Positions 32,736-43,135 of a stretch of 64,000 nt of DNA are shown here, in pieces. Numbering within the stretch: the first letter of the stretch is position 1; each line of letters begins with the position of its first letter. Source of the DNA: Uloborus plumipes (Eukaryota > Arthropoda > Arachnida > Araneae > Uloboridae); assembly GCA_038373865.1 (NCBI GenBank), contig JAXGGA010003027.1, positions 1 through 64,000 of the forward strand, given 5' to 3'. The position numbers and the translations under genes are program-made. The notes under the pieces were generated by a model. That model was not told where the DNA came from and ran no database searches. It was given only the letters and a program-made list of their open reading frames with translations.

Positions 32736-33108
32736 TGCTATCTCAAACCTTTAGGTTTTGGCACAGTTTCCTTATTAATTCACTGCGACTAAAGATCGAA
32801 CATAAAAATTAAATTACGTGCTTAAAAGAAAAAACTAGTTAAGCAATTGTCACTTATTTTAAACCAAGTACCACTCCGTTATATTTTACGTTGTAGTGTA
32901 CATCCGGACGTACAGTGTTTTAATAGCTTTAATTAATTATTTACTTTTGTTACATAAACGTACAAACCTGTTATGAGTTCATTTGGACAGGTGAGAATGA
33001 GAGTGGCTCAAATTGAATGTGTTAGAAATTGATTTTGGCATAGATTGACGCGAAATTTTAGTAAAAACTTGGTTTTGAAGTCGGATTGTAAGGAACCCGA
33101 TTGCAAAA
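32736..33108 (+). repeat. right part of the split old repeat
   Basis: CTTATTTTAAACCAAGTACCA, TTTGGACAGGTGAGAATGAG and GCGAAATTTTAGTAAAAACTT match 38640-39005 in order. Together with 29085-29225 it reconstitutes one repeat interrupted by about 3.5 kb of younger insertions. Its class is unknown. Confidence 0.65.
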
Positions 33109-33166
33109 AATAAATAAATAAATAAATAAATAAAATAAAATAAAAATAAAATAAAAAATAATAATT
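33109..33166. repeat. (AAAT)n/(AAAAT)n microsatellite
   Basis: Runs of AAATAAAT and AAAATAAAAT directly after the old repeat's 3' edge, like a poly(A)-derived tail. Confidence 0.85.
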
Positions 33167-33250
33167 CTATAAAATAATCTTAACTACCACTATGAATTAT
33201 GACTAATGTTATATAAATTAAGTTAAAGAAAATTCTCTGCCAAGTCTTAC

Positions 33251-33288
33251 AATGGCATGCCTGACATCAAAAAAGTCTGCTCTGCTGT
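33251..33288 (-). CDS. possible 38-nt internal exon, minus strand
   Basis: On the minus strand CCATCTTTTTCGCCGGCTCAG is a strong splice acceptor and GTAAGACTTG directly after the exon is a strong donor. The 38 bases between are open in two frames, one giving SRADFFDVRHAI. It could belong to the same gene as 28820-29028, about 4.2 kb downstream on that strand, but the phases do not join directly. Weak on its own. Confidence 0.25.
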
Positions 33289-33388
33289 CTGAGCCGGCGA
33301 AAAAGATGGAAATATAATTCTAACTAATGAATTCGACCCTTACCTTACTCGTGTTTAAAAGTAATTTATGTTAAGTATTATGCAGGTA

Positions 33389-35005
33389 CAGTCATAGAAA
33401 AAAAAAACGAAACACTCGCTCGTATTCGAAGACTATTAACACTAGAGACACGTGTAATATGTTATTTTTTCAGGAATAATGTGCTCTACAAATTTCTATT
33501 GGTAAATTGTTGTTAAGGGGTCGTCTTCATATAAAAATCGGCATCAACTTTAAAATTTTCTATGAAAACCCCCCTTTTTTATCGCATATTTGTGATCAGC
33601 AACATCATTTAACTTTGTATACCAAATCGTTTTAAATTTGCTCCAGCCGTTGCTTCACAATTGAACTGAGAAAAAACCGTCCCGTAATGTTAAAAATATT
33701 TTTGATACTTGTGCATATAATACCTAAACCACGTTAGGTACGGCAAAGATTGTTTTTTTATATCAAAGTATGAACCAACCCAACAATAAAAACGTCATTG
33801 ACTTCCTCTCAGATAAAATTTTGAATTTTTTATGAATTATGAAATTAATATTTGAAAAAATGATGATCTGGAACCATATAATATTTTGATGGAGAAACAA
33901 TCTAGAAGTGGTTTCAAAGGAGAATCCAAAATGGGAGCTCAAAATATCCAGTAGTTTTTAAGATATGCTAAAAGAACCATTTTTAGGGACCATATACAAC
34001 TGTGCAAACTGAAACAACAGCAGGGAATTTCTATGTTAAAGAAAGAGGAATATGCTTATCCACCAGTTGCAGAATATGCTCAGCGTTTTTATAAAGTATT
34101 TAGTTTTCAACAGTAACTATACGTTGAAAGCGAAACGGTTAATAAAACTGCTGAGTATATTTTAAAACTGGTAGACAATCCAATTTTTTGTCCATTAGTG
34201 AGAAGTCTGCTTTCATGCAACATGCAGCAATTCAGAAAACTTTTTACGTGGATACTTGATTTTCACAGAAAAATGTGGCATCTCGGAAGGTTATTCGGAA
34301 TAATCTGTGACGATTAGACGTTTTTTTTAATTCTGAGCCACGGTTTTAACATTATTGCCAATCCTAATACAGTAGTTTATATAAATACAAAGACTTTTAA
34401 AACGTAACCTCTCTCCAGAAGGTATGTGCTGCCTGAGTTAGTGCGTAGCTAAAAGTATGCATCTATCTTTGTTTAATCAAAAAGATAGAATGTTGCATTT
34501 TTCCCTTGAACTCTAACAGTAGGGTTTTCTCGCCTAAGTTTCAAAAAATATTATAACTTTAACAAATCCGAGAATTTTTAATTAATTACAAAAAGCAAAC
34601 GTATTATAGCGATTAGCTTTAGTTAATTTCTTCGAAAAATATGATTTGTCTACTCTTTGTAAACTTTGACCTTGAAAGTAGCATTTTAAATGTGGTGGTG
34701 GTCCCTAAATCTTTGGTCGGTCATAACTTTTGTTCTACTGGTCCTAAAGTAATGCCGCTTGGTACCCAGCTTACTTTTGGCCCTCCGCGCCTAATTATGT
34801 AACCAAATGTAGGGGTTCCCATTTGAAAATTCAGACTTTGTGTTCATTTCACTTTGTATATGGCCCCTTATCAAAATTTTACTCACATAGTTTTAAAGAA
34901 GACTTTAATCCATGTCAGAAGACACCTTCCTTTTGTTCTTAGCAAGTATAGCAGCAGAATAATTCAGAGTGTTCCGTTTTTTTGTTTTTTTTTTTTTTAT
35001 GACTG
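33389..35005 (+). mobile_element. 1.6-kb TA-flanked TIR element, copy B
   Basis: Same termini and interior as 24579-26200 and about the same length (1,617 versus 1,622 bp). TA at 33387-33388 and 35006-35007. Copies A and B are closely similar throughout; short indels in homopolymers account for most differences. No transposase frame. Confidence 0.85.
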
Positions 35006-35007
35006 TA

Positions 35008-36582
35008 CAGTCATAAAAAAACCCTATAGTATTTGAAGACTATTAACATTGAAGACACGTGTAATATGCTATTTTTTCAGGAATAATGTGCTATATAAAT
35101 TTTTATTAGTAAATTGTTGCCGAGGGATCGTCTTCATATAAAAATTGGCTTTAAGTTTAAAATTTTCTATGAACGCCCCACCCCCCCTTTTTATCACATA
35201 TTTGTGATCAGCAACGTCATTTAACCTTGTGTTCCAGCCGTTGCTTCACAATTGAACTGAGAAAAAACCGTCCCGTAATGTTAAAAACATTTTTGATACT
35301 TGTGCATATAATACCTAAACCACGTTATGTACGGCAAAGATTGTTTTTTATTTTAAACTATGAACCAACCCAACAATAAAAACGTCATTGATTTCCTTTC
35401 AGATACAATTTTGAATTTTTTATGAATTATGGTATTAATATTTGAAAAAATGATGATTTGGAACCATATAATATTTTGATGGAGAAGCAATCTAGAAGAG
35501 TGATTTCAAAGGAGAATCCAAAATGGGAGCTCAAAATATCCAGTAGTTTTTAAGATATGCCAAAAAGAACCATTTTTAGGGACTATATACAACTGTTCAA
35601 ACTGATACAACAGCATGGTGGATTTCTATTTAAAGAAAGAGGGATTTGCTTATCCACCAGTTATAGAATATACTCACCGTTTTTATAAAGTACTTTGTTT
35701 TCAACGGTAGCCATACGTTGAAAGTGAAACTGTTTATAAAACTGCTGAGTATATTTTAAAACTGGGAGACAATCCAATTCGTTGTCCATTCGTGAGAAGT
35801 CTGCTTTCATGCAACATGTAGCAATTTAGAAAACTTTTTACATGGACACTTACTTTTCATAGAAACTGTGGTAACTCGGAGGGTTATTCGGAATAATCTG
35901 ATATGATTTAACTTTTTTTTTTTATTCTGAGCCACGGTTTTAACATTATTGCCAATCCTAATACAGTAGTTTATATAAATACAAAGACTTTTAAAACGTA
36001 ACCTCTCTCCAGAAGGTATATTCTGCTTGAGTTAGTGCGTAGATAAAAGTATGCATCTATCTTTGTATCAAAAAATTCGAATGTTGCATTTTTTCCCTCG
36101 AACTCTAACAGTTGAATTTTTTCTCCGAAGTTGCAAAAAATATTATTTAACAAAACTCGAGAAGTTTTAATTTATTACAAAAAGCAAACGTCTTATAGTG
36201 ATTAGCGTTTGTTAATTTCTTCGAAAAATATGATTTGTTTACTCTTTGTAAACTTTGACCTTGAAAGTAGCATTTAAAATGTGGTTGTGGTTCCTAAATC
36301 TTTGGTCGGTCATAACTTTTGTTTTACTGGTCCTAAAGTAATGCTGTTTGGTATGCAGCTTACTTTTGGCCCTCCGCGCCTATTATGTTACCAAATGTAG
36401 GGGCTCCCATTTAAAAATTCAGACTTTGTATTCATTTCACTTTGTATATGGTCCCTCATCAAAATTTTATTCACATAGTTTTAAAGCAGACTTTAATCCA
36501 TGTCGGAAGACACCTTTCTTTTGTTCTAGGCTTGTATAGCAGCCGAATAATTCAGAGTTTTTCCCTTTTTCTTCTATGAGTG
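35008..36582 (+). mobile_element. 1.6-kb TA-flanked TIR element, copy C, diverged
   Basis: It begins CAGTCATAAAAAAAC directly after the TA that ends copy B and finishes CTTCTATGAGTG before TA (36583-36584). It is noticeably more diverged from A and B than they are from each other, so it is the older insertion. Same orientation as copy B. Confidence 0.8.
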
Positions 36583-36692
36583 TACAAGACAACTGAGCTT
36601 CGATGAATTGAGGTTTCTGAAAACAGCCCAGCTGTTGCTAGATTAGCAACAACAAATCATTTAACTATCATCTATTACTAGTCACACAAGGT

Positions 36693-37898
36693 CAATGGTT
36701 CCCAACCTGGGGGCGATCTCTCCCAAACGGGTGGTAAATTCAAAAGGGGCGATGGGTATTTAAAAGAGAAAACGGTAGTAATAAAAGGGTAGCGAAAATC
36801 GAAATTGTAAACATGTTCGAAACCGGTTAACCCATTAATGCCTGACATTATTTTTCCAAAGATATTTTGTATGCTGGTTACAAACAGTGTTTAATGGACT
36901 CCCCAAGAAAAATAATTTTAAAAATATCATGTAAAAAATAATTTTTTTTATTAAGAAAAGAAAAATCGCCCTTTAAAAGTTACGATAGACCCCAGAGGGT
37001 ATACATACTTGTTTTACTAAAACTTTTTTCTGCCTACGATAAAATATTTTCAAAGACATTTTATAAGAAGAAGAAAAAATCCGCAATTAACATTAATTGG
37101 AAAGCTGGGAATAGCTTTGAAAACTTAGCTTTTTTTTCTTGAGATTGTGAACGATGTGATTTTTGATAAAGATCATATTAAAACTGCCACAGAACACGCT
37201 TTACGATGGTTATGTGCTGCAATCTGTTGATAACGAATTGAAACAATACCAAGGTACTCATTGAACACTATTTTTTGGTTAAAATGTTCATTTTGGGGAA
37301 AATCAGACCCTTTTTTGGACCGTCCCTAAAAAGAGACGCTAGGCATTAATGGGTTAATCAGAGTTCAGACAATTAATCACAAGTTAAGAAAGAAACAAAT
37401 TAAAGTTCAAGAGCTTCCTCCTTGCACCTCGGATGAACCTTAGGAAGTATTTTGTCATTCATTGTCAATTTTATGAATTTTCAGATTTTCAATTTATTTT
37501 CCTTCAAATTTTTAGTTTCAATGATTTTAATTCCCCCAGATTCCAGTGTAGAAAAGAAAATAATTTCTTGAAAAATGTACTTCTGTTTTTTGAAAAGTAC
37601 GTCGATGATCTTAGTTAAATGTTACCCTTCAAATGCTTATCAGTTCGCTTTGTGAAAGAAAAAAATTAAAGGTATTTTATTTATTTATTAATATTTTTAG
37701 TTTAAAAGTGATTGGTTATAATTGCTTTATTGCGTACATTTTACTTCAAATTAAAGTTAGGTACTTATATTTTTAATAATATCGATGTTCACTTGCGCCA
37801 ACTTATGGTTTTTTCGAGGAAGAAAGGGGGGAGGGGGCGATAGGTGTCAGTCAGCGTCTTGAAGGGGGCGATGAGCTCAAAAAGATTGAGAAACACTG
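36693..37898. mobile_element. hAT-like element remnant with a piggyBac-like insertion
   Basis: CAATGGTTCCCAACC at the left and GATTGAGAAACACTG at the right are degenerate inverted hAT-type ends. Flanks CACAAGGT and CACTAGAG agree at 5 of 8 positions, fitting a decayed 8-bp duplication. GGGGGCGAT occurs near both ends. The frame at 37433-37618 inside has no recognisable transposase motif. Confidence 0.6.
36831..37353. mobile_element. piggyBac-like MITE nested in the hAT remnant, 523 bp
   Basis: TTAA-CCCATTAATGCCT at the left and AGGCATTAATGGG-TTAA at the right: exact piggyBac-type target duplication (36827-36830, 37354-37357) and inverted ends. No coding frame. Confidence 0.8.
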
Positions 37899-38285
37899 CA
37901 CTAGAGTAACAACACCTACTCAAACATACTTACGAGGCTATCACAATCTTTGTCAAAGGAAGTATACGAAAATTAAAAATATGTAAATACATTTTACAGT
38001 GGCTTTACTTATTTTGTTTTCAGTTATTGTTGTAGTTGTTATATTTAAGACTTTTATTCTTTGTACAGTTGGAAGTTATTTAAAAGCACCACGCTTAAAA
38101 GAGAAGAATCGACACATGAAAAATGATGCAACACTGTCTATGTGTGTATATCTTTCAAAATAGAAAATTAATTTAATAAATAATGCACATTAACTGTGGG
38201 GATATGTATTTACTGTTAGTAAAATTATTCATCATAGTTTCTTGGTGAAAGTATAGTTTAAAAGCTATATTAAAAAATATTTTTT
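37899..38285. other. no gene seen
   Basis: AT-rich. On the minus strand CTCGTAAGTATG near 37932-37943 is a donor-like sequence without a matching acceptor. Confidence 0.4.
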
Positions 38286-38390
38286 CCAGCGATTAATCGG
38301 CAAAATTTTGCCTTTTATTGATAATTGGCAACAGTGGGCGATTATGGCCGATTAATCAGTACTGCCGATTAATCGGTGTATCCCAGGTGA
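38286..38390. repeat. GATTAATCGG-rich remnant
   Basis: GATTAATCGG or GATTAATCAG occurs three times in 90 bases, with a perfect palindrome GGCAAAATTTTGCC between. It resembles the terminal region of a hAT-like element in the style of 17146-17815. Confidence 0.35.
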
Positions 38391-38481
38391 ATATTACGAT
38401 CTTTAGGTAATCCAAAGTAAGAAATAAGTTGTCCAATTCGGAGAGCTCTAGAATCCGCTTTAAAAGTACAAACAAAACTGG

Positions 38482-39005
38482 ATTTTATTGAATGAGTTCG
38501 TGAGAGTTTTAGAAAGATTCCAGATTAATTGCTGGAAGGTGTCTGATTTTAAGCATAGCTAATTTATTACTTAATTTAAAAAATTAAAACTTACATTAAA
38601 GCATTGAACTTTTCATAGCTTTTATACTATTAATATAACGGTAAGACAAACCTTTTGGTTTTAGCAGTTTCCTCGTTAGTTTACAACGAATACAGAACAA
38701 CCATAAGCATGAAAATTTGTGCTTAAAAATTTAATTTAAGCAATTTCCGCTTATTTTAAACCAAGTACCATTCCATTATGGTTTATGTTGTAGTGTACAA
38801 TGGACCTACATTGCTTTAATAGCTCTAATTAGTTATTTATTTTTGTTACATAAGCCTAAAAACCTGTTATGAGTTTATTTGGACAGGTGAGAATGAGAGT
38901 GGCTAAAATTGGAAGTTTTAGAAATTGAGTTTAGCATGGATTGGCGCGAAATTTTAGTAAAAACTTAGTTTTGAAATCGGATTCTAAAGAAACTAATTGC
39001 AAAAC
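38482..39005 (+). repeat. old dispersed repeat, uninterrupted copy
   Basis: It matches 29085-29225 plus 32736-33108. Shorter, more decayed pieces with GTTATAAGGTTATG...ACAGG or CAAGTATCACCCCATTAGG occur near 46130, 46620, 47990 and 49900. The 3' edge runs into poly(A)-like or (TA)n sequence, suggesting a retroelement, but no tRNA head or reverse transcriptase is visible. Confidence 0.6.
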
Positions 39006-39016
39006 AAGAACAAAAC

Positions 39017-39018
<2 letters not shown>

Positions 39019-39113
<95 letters not shown>
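39019..39113. repeat. (TA)n microsatellite
   Basis: About 95 bases of uninterrupted TA repeats. Confidence 0.95.
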
Positions 39114-39115
<2 letters not shown>

Positions 39116-39302
39116 TTACTGAATCAATAGACTAGGTCAAAAATACCTAGACTAGGTTACAGAATCATATTTGCATACTATTAACTCAACAGGAAAAGTA
39201 GAGCATACTCATAAGGTATGGGCAGTTTAAAATAGGGAAATTGGGACTCAAATACTAAAGAAAATAAGATGTTAAAACCAGGCTCTAATATTTGGAAAAA
39301 AG

Positions 39303-40148
39303 CCCCTTAGCAGGCCATCTGAGCTGCATGCCAGTCCCACCTCGTTAAACTAAATATACTCCGACACAGATCTCAGAGGAAATCTAATTTACCCCTCTAC
39401 TTTTCTAACAATTGTTTGGCGCCGAGAAACGGAACTAATAATGCGCTATATTTCTCGAGCGTATTTTCTGTTCAGTTAATGGTTTTTATAACTTTTATTT
39501 TATATACGTATTTATTCATTTATTTATTTTTTGATGAGGATTCAATTATACGAACTAGTATCAATGAAAGCAACAAAGGAAAACTCCAAATAACAATAAC
39601 ACGTCTGATGAATAATGGCTAAAACAACCAAGTAGTTAAAATAGGTTACTACAAGTGCATGGATTTCTTTTTTTTTTTTTTTTTTGAAGTGGACAGTGAA
39701 TGTCCATTTACTTGTTTTACTTAAATATATTACTAAGAATACTTTTGGTCACTATCGTTAGATCTGTTTATTTTTCTATTTAGATATAAACATTGTATGT
39801 TATGTAAGATTTGTCTATTTCATATAAATATTGTATATGTATGTAGGATACACAGCACATTATTTAACTGTCACGTCTTTTTTGTAAGTGTGATGTGTCA
39901 AAAGTTACGAATGTAAATTAACACCATAGTTTATTTTCCAAAAAAAAAACATGCAGGTAAAACTCCGTTTCAAATTTCCCCAAAAATCCACTTAGCAGGC
40001 CATCTGAGCTGCATGGCAGTCCCACCTCGTAAAACTAAATATACTCCGACACAGATCTCAGAGGAAATCTAATTTACCCTTCTACTTTTTCTAACAAGTG
40101 TTCGGCGCCGAGAAACGAAAACTAATAATGCGCTATATTTCTCGAGCT
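39303..40148. repeat. direct repeat pair of about 160 bp
   Basis: TTAGCAGGCCATCTGAGCTG to GCGCTATATTTCTCGAGC occurs at 39307-39461 and again at 39991-40148 in the same orientation, nearly identical. A different dispersed repeat (39618-39786) lies between. The arrangement could be a duplication or a small LTR-like pair; no LTR hallmarks are seen. Confidence 0.75.
39618..39786 (+). repeat. dispersed repeat shared with 57804-57949
   Basis: TAAAACAACCAAGTAGTTAA to TCGTTAGATCTGTTTATTT, almost identical to 57804-57949 apart from T-run length. It contains the hairpin TGGACAgtgaaTGTCCA. Sharp boundaries on both sides indicate a mobile unit. Confidence 0.75.
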
Positions 40149-40564
40149 GATGATTCTCGGGGGAAATTAAAGCAAAGTATGCAGGTGTCAGAAATTGAGA
40201 AGGATGCATAGATTTTGAAAATGCTTTTTTTCTTTTTTAGTTTTTGCCTAGCAAATAGGTGAGGGAATTGCAAATTTGCAGAGGAGTAGGAGACATATAG
40301 TTGAGATTAATTTAGCGAGTTACCTAGATAATAATCTCATTTTTATCCTGTATTCCCGGGGTAGTGGGATGGAGGTTTGCTTTTAATTTTGTTATTTTGG
40401 ATTTAAGTTTTATGAGGCGTAGAAAGCGAACAGAAACGATATTTATTAAACTTTTAAAACTGTTTAATGTGTGCGTGTAAAATTTATGTTCAAATATCTC
40501 TCACATAATTGTAAGAATGATTACATAACAGTTTAAGACGTAAAAAATGAATTAAAATCCGGAA
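40149..40564. other. no gene seen
   Basis: AT-rich; no supported feature. Confidence 0.5.
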
Positions 40565-40565
40565 G

Positions 40566-40616
40566 TCGAGCAGTATTATATATATATATATATATTATAT
40601 ATATATATATATATAT

Positions 40617-40685
<69 letters not shown>

Positions 40686-40705
40686 ATATATATACTGCTC
40701 GACAT
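40566..40705. repeat. (TA)n tract framed by inverted TCGAGCAGTA
   Basis: TCGAGCAGTA at 40567 and its inverse TACTGCTCGA at 40693-40702 bracket about 115 bases of TA repeats. The right copy is the terminus of the Tc1-like element. The left copy is a 10-bp orphan of the same terminus. The whole block is a near-perfect palindrome. Confidence 0.8.
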
Positions 40706-42112
40706 TGAAAATGCAACACCAAGAAGGAGTGGTCAGAAATTCATGCAAATTTTACCGTAGACGCACGTCACTGAGTTATGCAAATGATATGAAATGCGCA
40801 GCTCTCCGACGCACGTGAAGTAAGATATAAGAGAATGAAGTTGAAAAGTGGGCTATGTTCATGTTGGTTTTTCTGCCAGACTAATTATCGGAGAAATTTG
40901 GTTTTTGTCTTGAAGGATACGTGTGATAGGAGGAAATGCCACGCCGTCCTCAACGAAGACACTTCCAGCATATAGACGACTTTACAAGGGGTATGGTGAT
41001 CGGACTGAGAAGGGGAGGTTGGTCCATACGTCAAATTGCAGCTGATACCCACATGGATGCAAGCACTGTGCATCGGCTGTGTCGGAGATGGTTGGAAAGA
41101 GGAAATGTAGCCACATTGAGGGGTGCAGGTGCAGCCAGAGTGACGTCAGACCGCTTGGATCGACGGATTCACCGACAAGCTGTGGCGGACCCGCAAGTCA
41201 CTTGTACGTCGATTCTGCAGCACGTGCAAGGTACCCTGGATGTTCCTGTGTCGACCAGAACCATTTCCCGTCGACTGGTTGCACGTGGCCTGCAATCACG
41301 GCACCCGCTAAGAAGACTGCCATTGACCTCACAGCACAGACTCCAACGTTTGGAATGGTGCCGGACCAGAGCGACGTGGATGGCAGAATGGCAAACCGTA
41401 GTGTTCTCAGATGAATCCCGCTTCTGTTTGTCCAGCGATAGTCATCGCATACGTGTGTTGCGTCGACGTGGAGAAAGATCGAATCCGGCAGTAACTGTGG
41501 AACGCCTCACAGCGCGACAACGTGGCATAATGGTTTGGGGCGCTATTGCATACAATTCCGTATCACCTCTAGTTCGTATTCGGGGCACTATGACGGCCCA
41601 ACGATATGTAGATAATATACTGCGGACGGTGGCAATCCCCTACCTTCAGGGTCTGCCAAATGCAATTTTTCAACAGGATAACGCCCGGCCTCACAGTGCT
41701 CAAATCAGCCAACATGCTCTACTAGGTGTACAGATGCTTTCCTGGCCACCATACTCTCCTGACTTGTCACCAATCGAACATGTGTATGACGTGATTGGAC
41801 GCCGTTTGCAGAACCTGCCACTGCCTCTTTCAGAGGACGAACTGTGGCAAATGGTTGAAAGAGAATGGAGTGCCATCCCTCAGGACACCATCCGCAGGCT
41901 TATTGACTCCATGCCTAGACGTGTTTCTTCGTGCATCGCTGTCCGCGGTGGTCCTACTTCTTACTGAGCCGACGCCGTCCTCGCTCTAAATTTTGCCTAT
42001 TTATTTTGAAATAAATATCACTTATTGTTCCATGCTGTCTCTGTCTTCTTACCAAATTTCATCCATTTCTGACCACTCCTTCTTGGTGTTGCATTTTCAA
42101 TGTCGAGCAGTG
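40693..42112 (+). mobile_element. intact Tc1-like transposon, DD32E type, 1,420 bp
   Basis: Terminal inverted repeats of 48 bp (right end reads CACTGCTCGACATTGAAAAT inward) match perfectly except that the first base on the left is T instead of C. TA repeats flank both sides. A single intact transposase frame lies inside (40936-41967). The element is GC-richer than its surroundings, which fits a young or horizontally acquired transposon. Confidence 0.92.
40936..41967 (+). CDS. Tc1-like transposase, 343 aa, DD32E spacing
   Basis: DNA cut-and-paste enzyme acting at TA sites. Residues about 12-115 form the bipartite helix-turn-helix DNA-binding region (IDDFTRGMVIGLRRGG... and TRTISRRL). Catalytic residues are D159 (VFSDESRF), D248 (QQDNARPH) and E281 (SPIEHVYD). 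Only 32 residues separate the last two, by direct codon count (41677 and 41776). The C-terminus SMPRRVSSCIAVRGGPTSY is of the usual kind. The frame is uninterrupted and starts at the first ATG after the TIR that gives the full domain. It may be active. It shares only family-level similarity with the transposase at 31645-32691. Confidence 0.92.
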   Translation: MPRRPQRRHFQHIDDFTRGMVIGLRRGGWSIRQIAADTHMDASTVHRLCRRWLERGNVATLRGAGAARVTSDRLDRRIHRQAVADPQVTCTSILQHVQGTLDVPVSTRTISRRLVARGLQSRHPLRRLPLTSQHRLQRLEWCRTRATWMAEWQTVVFSDESRFCLSSDSHRIRVLRRRGERSNPAVTVERLTARQRGIMVWGAIAYNSVSPLVRIRGTMTAQRYVDNILRTVAIPYLQGLPNAIFQQDNARPHSAQISQHALLGVQMLSWPPYSPDLSPIEHVYDVIGRRLQNLPLPLSEDELWQMVEREWSAIPQDTIRRLIDSMPRRVSSCIAVRGGPTSY

Positions 42113-42124
42113 TATATATATATA

Positions 42125-42714
42125 CTAGCTGCCAGGGCAGCTAGATTAGCTTCCTGCGGCATGTTGATGCATAACGTCCCCCCTCTCTAACTTTTACCTC
42201 ATTCTGAAGTTTTATTTGATATAATTTAATGTTCATTCGATTTCAAGACGTACCACGAACGTGGCCCGGCGTTGCACGGGCACTTCGTGCCCTGAAAGTA
42301 GTGAGGAAAATGTCAAGAAACTACTCCCCGCCAAGGCGGCTCGCTAACAGGCGCTTCACGCCTTTACTTTTTTCCTGTATAAAAAAAATCATTCGAATTA
42401 TTGAGATGCTTCGCGCCTTCAAGATGGTGAGGAAAGTTTCAGTAAGTTCAGCTCAGGCGCGGATCCAGAGTGGGGTCATGGGGATCATGACCCCCCCCCC
42501 CCCCTTAACCGACCAAATATAGCGAAAAATTGCATTTTTGGGACTTATTTTACGAAAAAACTGCCAAACCACCCCATTTTTGCACAAAAATTGCACTTTG
42601 ACCCCCCTTTCCCAAAATGACCCCCTCCTTAACCAGAAGCTGGATCCGCCCTTGGTTCAGCTCGCTCAAAGGAGAAAAAGCAGACATTGATACTCAGTTT
42701 TTAATATAAGTAGA
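42125..42714 (-). mobile_element. small non-autonomous Helitron, minus strand, 590 bp
   Basis: On the minus strand it begins TCTACTTATATTAAAAACTG after an A and ends CTAG before a T. The last 20 bases are a perfect hairpin, CTAGCTGCC with GGCAGCTAG around two bases. It contains a hAT MITE (42454-42654) and sequence matching the fragment at 16662-16752. The 97-codon frame at 42229-42522 crosses the MITE boundary and is not a gene. Confidence 0.65.
42454..42654. mobile_element. hAT-type MITE, 201 bp, with perfect 8-bp duplication
   Basis: GTTCAGCT lies on both sides (42446-42453, 42655-42662). Ends CAGGCGCGGATCCAG and CTGGATCCGCCCTTG are inverted repeats. C-runs and GACCCCC words fill the interior. 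No frame. Confidence 0.88.
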
Positions 42715-42715
42715 T

Positions 42716-43135
42716 GGCTCTTCAACAAATGAATGTTTCAAAATATTACAAGTAGCTAGCGATAAAAATACTATGTAAGTCGCCCGCTTATGAGTTTCGT
42801 GTTTGATTTAGTTAAGCCTTCATTCAAAATTCTCATTTTCATTTTTATTATTGTTTCATGGCATGGCAACCACGTTTTGCAATGCAAGAATGGATTTCAT
42901 ATTTAATCATTTATTAGGCTTAATCGCTTTAAACTTGACTACTTATTAATTGATATCTTCGCTAATTAAAATCGTATAATTATATAGATTGAAACTAATG
43001 AAGCTTGAAAAATTACCTATCTATCGGTACCTGGTTCGACTTTCAGTTCATTGGCGTTCAGGAGAAAGAAGCGTGACATAGAAAGATAGTTAGAAAGAAA
43101 GATAGTTAGAAAGATACTCAGTTTTTAATATAAGT

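Noticed and set aside
31645..32812. Additional frames at 31955-32341, 32160-32387, 32317-32502, 32400-32636 and 32495-32812
   Set aside because: Shadows of the intact Tc1-like transposase in other frames.
41079..41989. Frames at 41079-41414 and 41795-41989, and 40885-41073 on the minus strand
   Set aside because: Shadows of the intact DD32E transposase.
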